Shown one piece after another: positions 1-7,000 of a stretch of DNA of 7,764 bases (within the stretch, counting starts at the first letter, position 1; each line of letters opens with the position of its first letter). The notes under the pieces are model-generated. The model searched no databases. It was given only the letters and a program-made list of their open reading frames with translations, and was not told where the DNA came from. Where the stretch lies: the NCBI GenBank assembly GCA_910577405.1, contig CAJTMG010000044.1, positions 1 through 7,764 of the forward strand. Reading direction: 5' to 3'. The DNA comes from an uncultured Oscillibacter sp. GTDB lineage: Bacteria > Bacillota > Clostridia > Oscillospirales > Oscillospiraceae. Position numbers and translations under genes: made by a program.

Positions 1-2
1 AT

Positions 3-164
3 CTGGAAGGCTTCACCGGCGCTGGCTGGAACATGAACGTCATGCGTCTCGGTGGCGAAGCTGGCCTGTTTGACCGCATCAGCTTCAAGGGTAATGAGCC
101 TGTCAACCGTGAGCAGGCTGCTCAGCTGGCTCTGAATACCCTGAAGGGCACTCTGGTCGAGTAC
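3..164 (+). other. C-terminal part of an SLH repeat (left gene)
   Basis: The partial domain encodes FTGAGWNMNVMRLGG, then GLFDRISFKG and the terminal helix VNREQAAQLALNTLK. The order (aromatic/Gly segment, small helix ending in G.F, then a polar [TN]RE-type start to an Ala/Leu-rich helix) matches the end of an SLH domain. SLH domains bind secondary cell-wall polymers. Usually three occur in a row; only the end of one, probably the last, is inside the window. Confidence 0.8.
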
Positions 165-3100
165 ACCGGCGGCCTGAATGTAACCGCCGGCGATGCAAGC
201 GTTACCAGCAAGCCTCAGCGCAACTACAAGACCAGCAACCAGGAGTTTGCTGCTCACATCAACAACAAGAAGGCTGGCGGCCAGCTGGGTACTGCTGCGA
301 ACGCTCTGTACACCGTGGAATTCGGTGAGGAGCACTTCGTTGACCTGCGCATGACCCACGACCGCAACACCTATGATGACTTTGGCCGTCCCTCCAACGA
401 GTGGAGCTACAAGAAAGTCACCATCGGCACCTTCCCCATCGAGGCCGATAAGGTCTACACCGAGCAGGTTGCGCACGATGTTGCCACTGTGACCAACGCC
501 AGCAAAGCGCGTTCTCTGGGTCTGACCGGCTTTGAGGTTCTTGCTAACCGCGACCATGGCGCTACTACTGTGACCGTGAACGGCAAGGTTGAGAGTACAA
601 AACTGGCAGACGTCGGTGAGATTGCTGACTACACCGATAACGGCACTCTTGTTGAGGTTTATGTCGATGAAGACAATGCCGATTGGGTTAAGAACGTTGT
701 CGTTGTCAAGACTCAGCTCATGGAAGTCAAGCGTCTGGGCAAGGACTCTGTGTCCCTTGACCTGTATGACAATGGCTCTGCCAATAAGGGCAAGGCTGTG
801 ATCGGCTTTAACCAGAAGCCCATTGATGAGAAGGTTAACAACGTTGAAGTTGACGACGCTTATTACACACTGCTTTCCGGCCTGAAGATTGGCGATCTCG
901 TGGCGGTTGTGCCCGTGACCACCGACGACGGCGACAGCTACACTGTGGCTAAGGCTTATGTGCCTGAGACTGCTTCCGGCAAGCTCAACAAGGTTTCTAC
1001 TTATGGTAATGGCAACACTGTTGGCGAGACTGTCAACACTATTGGCGTGACCGTTGGCGATACCGCTTATGACGTGGCCCTGTGGAATAAGGACCTCGCT
1101 GATATCGACGCTAACAAGCTGGACGTTACTACCAAGGACGTTACCCTGACTCTGGACGAGTATGGCAATGCTATGCTGGCTAAGGATGTGGGCGCTACCT
1201 CTGACTTCATGGTCGTTGGCAGCTACTATCAGAGCCTCGTCAATGGCAAGCTCGTGACTTACGTCAAGGGCTGGGATATCTCCGGTGAAGAGCTGACCCT
1301 GAACCTGGGCAGCAGCGCAGATGTAACACAGGCCCGTTCTACCATTCAGCCTGGCGATTTGGCTTACTACACCAATAGCGGCACCAGCAGCAATGCTGAT
1401 TGGAGACTGAGCGAAGAACCCACAAACGGTGTGTTCGATGTTCAGACCGGTACGGATGCAGATAGCACTGCTTCTCCGAAGGCTAATTATGCTATCAAGG
1501 CGTCCAATAGCCGGATTCTGTTGAAGCAGGCTTACAAGGGCACTGTTGGTGCTGACTATGTCAGCGGAAGCACCGAGGATTTCAAGCCGTGGATTCATAA
1601 GAACATCAAGTTCATCTATGTGACCTTTGAGTCGGATAGTAATGATGTTGAGTCCATCGAAATCAAGAATGGCGTTCAGGCTGCAAGCAACTCTGAGCTG
1701 AATGCTGGCCGTAAGGATAGCAATGGTGCCCTCCTCTCTAACTACAATACGGCTCAGGCGGCCGTAGAGGTGAAGGACGGAACTGTCAAGCCTGACGGCA
1801 CTGTCAAGGCTGTCGTTATCAAGAATGAGTCTAACGACGCTGTTGCGACCAATATGCTGTATATCGTTAACTACGAGGGCAGCGTACAGCGGCGTAGCGA
1901 TGATGGCGAACTGGTTTACGAGTACACTGTTGCGATGAACGGCAGCAGCGGCATCGTTGACGACGAGATGACTATCTACTCCACCAAGAAGCTGAATCGT
2001 GGCGATTGGGCCCGGTACACTGAGGTGAAGGACGATAACTTCGAGAACTTCTATAACCTGTCTCGCGTGAATCAGCAGAGCCGTGCTACTTCCACTATGG
2101 AAGCTAATTTCAGCAACTTCCCCACTAGCAACAAGGCGCTTGTCCAGGTGAATTCGACTACTTTGAAAAAACCGAATGGTGGCGCCTTGACAGCCGCTGA
2201 TATCCGCATTGATGAAATTGTGGGTGATCTGGGCGCTGGCGATAACAATGCCGCTTACCTGCTGAATCTGCGCTATGCTCGTTGGGTTGACCTGACCGGC
2301 AATGGCATGGACAGCTATGATGACCTGTATGATCTTACTCAAGGCAGTACCAAGGAATTTAACCTTAATAACGTCCGTGCCAGCATGATCTACAATGATG
2401 ATCCTAGCAAGGACAACTTCCGTCAGGTATCCATGATCGTAATCCTGAGCACTGGCGCGACCACCAATGGCGGCAGCGAGAACAGCGGTACTGAAGTTAA
2501 CTGGAAGGCCCGCCTGAACAGCCGTGGCGAACCCTTCGTGGACTTCGTTGTTACCCGTCCCTCTTGGGCTGACGCCGATGCTAAGGGCACCCTGACTGCT
2601 GATCTGTACATTGACGGTGCAAAGACCAACTGGACTGGCGCTTTCGATACGGCCAGCGGTTCCAGCAGCACCATTACTGGCCGTGGCGACGGTACTGCTG
2701 ACAGTGCCGATGACGTGAGCATCCGTAATATCAAAGTTGTTTGGGACAAGGTTGTTGTCAAGGCCGAAGACGCTGAGGCTCTGCCTGCTGATGTTACTGT
2801 TACCAATCCCATTGCAAAGGGTGCAACCAGCATCAACGTGAAGATTCCTGCCACTGTGAGCGCTCGGGCTGCTGATGATGTCACTGCGGCTTACATCACC
2901 GTGAAGGAAGGCAGCACCGTTCTTAAGGCGAGAACTGCCCTGGACGTTGCAACGGCTCAGGGTGAATCTGGTCAGAATGTTACGCTGGATGAAGGAAAGG
3001 CCGTCTCTGGTACTGCTGCTATTACCGTCAAGGTGGAACTCATTACTGGAGGATCTGTTGAGCCTACCACTTACACCGCGACTGTAACCGCTCCCGCAGG

Positions 3101-3890
3101 CTGGACTGCTGTAGCTAGCAAGACCTCTGGAATCGCTGCCGACGAGAAAATCACCGTTACCTACACCAAGAGTGAGAATGGTGAGTTCACTCCCAAGGCG
3201 ACTGTTGATTCCACGAAGATTACTGGTGCTACTGTGACTGCTGCAACCACCCCCGCTACCAACCCTGCTGTTACTCCTGGTACTGCGTCTGCGGCGGCGA
3301 AGGTAGTTCTTACTCTCACTGTAACTGGCAACGTCACCGTTTCTGCGGACGCTATTGACTTGAGCGCTGCCGGTTCTACTACTCCCACTACGTACACCCT
3401 GAGCCTGGGTACTGCTACCCTCGCTGGTTACACCTTTGGTGCTCCCTCTGCGGCTGTTGTGGCCGGAGGTACGATTACCTTTACTGTAACTAAGACCGCT
3501 TATGTACAGGGTGAGACCCTGACCGGCAAGACTCTGGAGCTTACCTGTGGCGATGCTCAAAAGCTGATTGCAACCCTGGCAGAGATTGAAGCTCCTACGG
3601 CTGCTGTTACTAAAAAGGTTCTGAAGACTGGTGCGACAGCGATTGCGGACGAAGCTACTCTTAAGGCTGAGTCTGGTACTGTTTATCAGAAAAATGCTGA
3701 TGGTACACTTACAGAGGTAGAGGATGTGAGCGCTGCCACATTTGCGGCTGACACTTTCTATACCGCTGATCAGGTCGAAGATCAGGTTGTTACCGCCGCG
3801 AAGCCCGGCAAGTGGACTGCTTCCGTGACCATGCCCGCAGCAAACGTCACTGTTACTGCGATTGCGGCTAAGGATCCTGCTTCAACTTGA
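3..3890 (+). CDS. SLH-anchored S-layer-type surface protein, 5'-partial (left paralog)
   Basis: Likely a secreted cell-surface or S-layer protein bound to wall polymer through N-terminal SLH domains. The frame is open to the left edge: ten codons (LEGFTGAGWN) precede the Met at 33, which has no Shine-Dalgarno sequence, so Met33 is internal and the start is missing. Counting from Met33 (1285 residues to the TGA): residues 1-44 finish an SLH repeat (NREQAAQLALNTLK helix); 115-135 hold a DDFGRP..EWSYK..IGTFP block; about 60-805 are a beta-rich body; about 806-821 a Gly/Ser/Asn linker; about 822-925 an Ig-like module with Trp at 845 and 904; about 930-1285 a Thr/Ala/Val-rich tail containing a repeat and ending near a TMPAANVTVTA motif typical of bacterial surface repeats. 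There is one Cys (1172), no LPXTG and no C-terminal membrane segment. The body is paralogous to the convergent gene. Function is inferred from architecture; an adhesin or minor SLH protein is also possible. Confidence 0.92.
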   Translation: MEGFTGAGWNMNVMRLGGEAGLFDRISFKGNEPVNREQAAQLALNTLKGTLVEYTGGLNVTAGDASVTSKPQRNYKTSNQEFAAHINNKKAGGQLGTAANALYTVEFGEEHFVDLRMTHDRNTYDDFGRPSNEWSYKKVTIGTFPIEADKVYTEQVAHDVATVTNASKARSLGLTGFEVLANRDHGATTVTVNGKVESTKLADVGEIADYTDNGTLVEVYVDEDNADWVKNVVVVKTQLMEVKRLGKDSVSLDLYDNGSANKGKAVIGFNQKPIDEKVNNVEVDDAYYTLLSGLKIGDLVAVVPVTTDDGDSYTVAKAYVPETASGKLNKVSTYGNGNTVGETVNTIGVTVGDTAYDVALWNKDLADIDANKLDVTTKDVTLTLDEYGNAMLAKDVGATSDFMVVGSYYQSLVNGKLVTYVKGWDISGEELTLNLGSSADVTQARSTIQPGDLAYYTNSGTSSNADWRLSEEPTNGVFDVQTGTDADSTASPKANYAIKASNSRILLKQAYKGTVGADYVSGSTEDFKPWIHKNIKFIYVTFESDSNDVESIEIKNGVQAASNSELNAGRKDSNGALLSNYNTAQAAVEVKDGTVKPDGTVKAVVIKNESNDAVATNMLYIVNYEGSVQRRSDDGELVYEYTVAMNGSSGIVDDEMTIYSTKKLNRGDWARYTEVKDDNFENFYNLSRVNQQSRATSTMEANFSNFPTSNKALVQVNSTTLKKPNGGALTAADIRIDEIVGDLGAGDNNAAYLLNLRYARWVDLTGNGMDSYDDLYDLTQGSTKEFNLNNVRASMIYNDDPSKDNFRQVSMIVILSTGATTNGGSENSGTEVNWKARLNSRGEPFVDFVVTRPSWADADAKGTLTADLYIDGAKTNWTGAFDTASGSSSTITGRGDGTADSADDVSIRNIKVVWDKVVVKAEDAEALPADVTVTNPIAKGATSINVKIPATVSARAADDVTAAYITVKEGSTVLKARTALDVATAQGESGQNVTLDEGKAVSGTAAITVKVELITGGSVEPTTYTATVTAPAGWTAVASKTSGIAADEKITVTYTKSENGEFTPKATVDSTKITGATVTAATTPATNPAVTPGTASAAAKVVLTLTVTGNVTVSADAIDLSAAGSTTPTTYTLSLGTATLAGYTFGAPSAAVVAGGTITFTVTKTAYVQGETLTGKTLELTCGDAQKLIATLAEIEAPTAAVTKKVLKTGATAIADEATLKAESGTVYQKNADGTLTEVEDVSAATFAADTFYTADQVEDQVVTAAKPGKWTASVTMPAANVTVTAIAAKDPAST
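1263..1297. repeat. 35-bp identical inverted match, left copy
   Basis: This stretch encodes VKGWDISGEEL plus the start of the next codon. It is identical, in inverted orientation, to 6423-6457, checked base by base. It sits inside a block of roughly 93% identity, and the two genes diverge sharply about 20 bases downstream. Such a segment is long enough to serve as homologous-recombination or gene-conversion substrate, though strong protein-level constraint could also preserve it. Confidence 0.85.
2289..2324 (+). other. Candidate calcium-binding loop (left gene)
   Basis: Residues 753-764 read DLTGNGMDSYDD. Oxygen-bearing side chains fall at loop positions 1 (D), 3 (T), 5 (N), 9 (S) and 12 (D), with Gly at 6, the spacing of EF-hand, dockerin and thrombospondin type-3 loops. 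The usual hydrophobic at position 8 is Asp, so it is not a canonical EF-hand. Calcium binding is common in S-layer proteins and stabilises the lattice; here it is inferred. Confidence 0.45.
3063..3518 (+). repeat. Two related Thr-rich repeats in the left gene tail
   Basis: PTTYT starts at 3063 (residue 1011) and again at 3384 (residue 1118), 321 bases or 107 residues apart. After each comes a similar stretch: a hydrophobic/Thr strand, AG followed by W or Y and T, an Ala-rich turn, then ITVTYTK or ITFTVTK and a later GE. The pattern suggests two tandem beta-sandwich (Ig-like) domains. DNA identity is low, so this is an old duplication. Confidence 0.5.
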
Positions 3891-3914
3891 TTACACCTAC
3901 CTCAAGCAAACCTT

Positions 3915-3951
3915 CATCTAAGCACGAAAACGCCTAGATGGTCGAAAGGCG
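3915..3951 (+). other. Possible H-type pseudoknot in the 3' untranslated region
   Basis: CATCTA (3915-3920) can pair with TAGATG (3935-3940), and CGCC (3931-3934) inside that loop can pair with GGCG (3948-3951) beyond it. The loops are 10, 0 and 7 bases, geometrically feasible for an H-type pseudoknot. The second stem overlaps the 5' arm of the downstream terminator, so the two folds compete. No known riboswitch class was recognised; chance pairing remains quite possible. Confidence 0.25.
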
Positions 3952-3977
3952 GGGCCCGGAAATGGGTCCCGTCTTTT
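3945..3977 (+). terminator. Intrinsic terminator of the left gene
   Basis: Starting 55 bases after the TGA, CGGGGCCC (3950-3957) pairs with GGGTCCCG (3964-3971) with one G-U pair, around the loop GGAAAT. The stem can be extended outward with AAAGG against TCTTT. It is followed by TCTTTT on the + strand. On the other strand the T-run is weak, so it mainly serves the left gene. Confidence 0.75.
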
Positions 3978-4024
3978 GCTATGCTCTTTCCATTGCACCC
4001 CTGCGATGCGGGCTTAATTTATGC

Positions 4025-4062
4025 AAAAAAGGACCCCGGACCGTCATAGCCCGGGGTCTTTT
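4025..4062 (-). terminator. Strong, probably bidirectional intrinsic terminator of the right gene
   Basis: GACCCCGG (4032-4039) pairs perfectly with CCGGGGTC (4051-4058) around an 11-base loop, extended by a G-U and A-U pairs. On the minus strand it ends in six Ts (the A-run at 4025-4030) and lies 37 bases after the right gene's TAA. On the plus strand it ends in TCTTTT, so it can also back up the left gene's terminator. This prevents convergent read-through into the opposing gene. Confidence 0.85.
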
Positions 4063-4099
4063 CTACAGGGTGGGTAGGTACGTTGTGGGATGCTGAAGC

Positions 4100-7000
4100 T
4101 TACTCGGCAGCTTCAGTGCCGTCAGTGGCAGCAGGGGGGGTATAGGTAGGGCTTGTGAAGCTGCCCTTTCCGATGATGCCGGTCTTGTCGCCCATGATGA
4201 TGTAGTTGAACTCCACACCGCCGTTAATCTTGTTGCCTGCATCTGTTGCAGCACCGGCAAGATAACCACTTGCGCCATTGCGGTCGTCGTTGTGCATGGT
4301 GTCACCGATCTTGGTAACCTGGATGTAGAACACCCGCAGCGTTCCGTTCGCAGTAGATGGGGCTTTGTACGCCACTCCGCCTTCCTCGTCAGTGACCAGA
4401 AGGGTGACGGTCTCGCCTTGTTTGCAGCTGTAGGGGAAAGCTACGACACCCGGAACAGCTGCGCCGCAGTCAGAGAAGGGGCTGCCCTTGGCACACGCAC
4501 CATAAGTGTTGTCTGCAAGTTTCGTCTGGGGCAGGGTGAATGCTTGGCCGCTCTGGTTTGTCGCAAGATCTATGGTGTAGCTCTTGACCAACTGGCCTGC
4601 TTCAGCTGCAGTGGTTGCGCTGGTAAGACTAGGAATCGTGATTGCCTTGGTAGAAGTAACAATTGTAAGATCGTTGGCCTCCGGAATCGGTGTTGCCGTG
4701 AGGGTCACAACAACCTTCTCGTTAGTACTCGGGGTAACAGAAACGGTCAGTTCACCGTTCAGAGCTGCAACGCTGTTAGCACCATTATCAAGCACCGGGG
4801 TAGAAGTTGTACCACCAGAGACAACCACTTCAACTTTGTAATAAGTGTCTTCTGGGAGAGTGAACTCAATGTCCTGAGAAGTTTTGGTGTTATTAAGAGA
4901 AGTGGGCTTGCTACCACCATTCCAAGTGACATCTGCGGGTACACCCTCGATATTAAGAGCTACCTTATCCCAAGTCACAGCGTAGGTCCAAGTAATCTTT
5001 TCGGACTTATCGACGTTCTGGTCGCCGACACGGACATCCGTACGCACAACGCCATTGCTTCCCTCTCCAGAAACATCAACAGTTTTAAGCAGAGTTCCAT
5101 CGGCGTAAATGTAAAGGTTGCTGCCGCTCGCTGTCACAGCGTTGCTTGCAGCCCAGTCAGGACGGGTCAGAGTAGCGTGAACATTGAGAGTTCCGTTGTC
5201 AGCAATTTCATAAGTGCCGCCAACTTCGCCGTTGTCATAGGAACCACTGCTGCTGCCGCCGCTGGAAGCCTTGCCAACGCTCTGGACAACGATCATAGCT
5301 ACCTGACGGAAGTTATCCTTGTCCTTGTCGTCGTTGAAAATCATGCTGACTTCCACATCGTTCAGGCTGTAGCCATCGTCGATGAGATCAGCCAAGTCTT
5401 CGTAGCTGTCAATGCCGTTGTTGGTCAGGTCAACCCAAACCGCATAGCGCAGGCTGATCAGGTCATTGCCTACAACGTCGCCAAGACCCAGGTTGTCAGC
5501 CTCAGTGTGAATATTGGGCAGTCTGTATGGATCGTTTTCAACGTTGCCTCTCAACTGCTTGCCATCAATAGCGTACAGTTTATCCGAGTTTACTCTAACC
5601 AAGGACTTGTTGTTCTTAACAGGATAGCCCTTCTCGCCAAGGGAATCAGCCTTGAGGGTTGCATCCATAGTAGAGGTTGCACGCATACGCTGGTCGACGG
5701 GAGACAGCTTGTAGAAGTTCTCGAAATCGTCGTTCTTCTCCGCAGTGTAGCGTGCCCACTGACCGCGAGAGAGCTTCTTGGTGGAGTAGATGGTCATCTC
5801 ATCGTCTACGAGACCGTTGGAACCGTTCATAGCAACAGTGTACTCATACACGATGTCGCCGTTATCGGTCTTGCCAGCGCTGCCCGCATAATTGACGATG
5901 TACAGCATATTGGAAGCAACTGCGTCGTTGGACTCATTCTTAATGACAACTGCCTTTACAGTCGAATCGGCAGTCACGTTGCCATCTTTCAGCTTCAGTG
6001 CCAGCTGAGCGGGATTATAGGAGCAGCCGTCAGCGGGGTGGGCTGTGTGGCCGTAGCAACGAGTCAATTCGTTGTTATCGGTTTTTTGGACACCGTTCTT
6101 GATGGAGATAGAGTCAACATCGCCGTCATCAGTGAAGGTCACATAGATGAACTTGATGCCTTTGTCAATCCAGGGATTGTTGTCATTGCCAAGCAACTTA
6201 TAGTTAGGATCGTCATCGGCGATACGGATACGGCTGTTGCTTGCCTTAATGCTATAAAGAGCGTTAGTAGTACGATCAGTGCCAGTAAAGACATCAGATA
6301 CACCCGTGTTTTCGAGCTTCCAGTCAGCGTCGCCAGTGGTGGAGTTGGTGTAATGCACCAGGTCACCAGCCTGATAGCCAGAGTTCTCAGGCAACACGCT
6401 TCTCTTGCTGCCCAGGTTCAGAGTCAGCTCTTCACCGGAGATATCCCAGCCCTTGACATAGTTCATGAGCTTGCCATTGACGAGGTTCTGATAGTAGCTG
6501 CCAACGATCATGAAGTCGGAGGTAGCGCCCACATCCTTGGCCAGCAGAGCGTTGCCGAACTTATCCAGGGTCAGGGTCACGTCCTTGGTGGTGACTTCCA
6601 GCTTGTCGCCGTCAACGTCCACCAGGTCCTTGTTCCACAGGGCGATATTGTAAGCGGTATCGCCAACAGTCACGCCGATGGTGCTTTCTTTCTTGCCAGC
6701 GTAGACCACGTTTTTGATTTCGGTGGACATACTGCTGGTACCGAAGGTATTGACCTTCTTCAGAGAACCGGAGACGGTCTCGGGGACATAAGCCTCGGCT
6801 ACGGTGTAGCTGCTGCCGTCGTCGGTGGTTACGGGCACGACTGCCACAACGTCGCCGACCTTCAGGCCGGAGAGCAGGCTGTAGTAAGCGTCGTCGATTT
6901 CAACGTTGTCAACCTTCTCGTCGATAGCGGGCTGGTTGAAACCAAAGACGGTCTTGCCCTTGTTGGCGGAGCCGTTGTCGTACAGGTCGAGGGAGACGGA

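Larger units (their letters stand above)
3..2448 (+). repeat. Left arm of a large imperfect inverted repeat (paralogous gene body)
   Basis: The SLH end and body of the left gene are homologous, in inverted orientation, to 5285-7762. The match is mosaic: highly similar blocks (for example about 1180-1315 against about 6405-6540, including 35 identical bases at 1263-1297) alternate with loops that differ in length and sequence (for example after LNLGS, and between the TSTM and VDLT blocks). Similarity ends at the Gly/Ser linker after FRQVSMIV, apart from the weakly conserved Ig-like module. Confidence 0.85.

Noticed and set aside
33..35. ATG at 33 as the true start of the left gene (and ATG at 7732 for the right gene)
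   Set aside because: Both frames are open to the window edge, the residues before each Met are conserved between the paralogs (FTGAGW), they lie inside an SLH repeat, and no ribosome binding site precedes them.
2423..2884. Open frame of 153 codons on the minus strand inside the left gene
   Set aside because: It lies entirely within a well-supported coding region on the opposite strand, has a low-complexity composition mirroring the Thr/Ala codons, and has no counterpart in the paralog.
3891..4030. Known riboswitch (c-di-GMP type or similar) in the intergenic region because of repeated CGAAA and GC-rich stems
   Set aside because: The conserved core sequences of the classes I know are absent, and the region lies downstream of both genes rather than in a leader.
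4100..4200. LPXTG-type sorting signal or transmembrane anchor at either C-terminus
   Set aside because: Neither C-terminus has an LPXTG-like motif, a hydrophobic segment or a basic tail. Anchoring is better explained by the N-terminal SLH region.
4063..4305. Open frame of 80 codons on the minus strand overlapping the 3' end of the right gene
   Set aside because: It is a shifted frame of the right gene that runs into the terminator. It is kept only as the possible product of slippage at the C7 tract.
4584..4841. Open frames on the plus strand inside the right gene (here and at 6906-7088)
   Set aside because: They are antisense to a continuous, conserved coding frame, with no recognisable domain or ribosome binding site.
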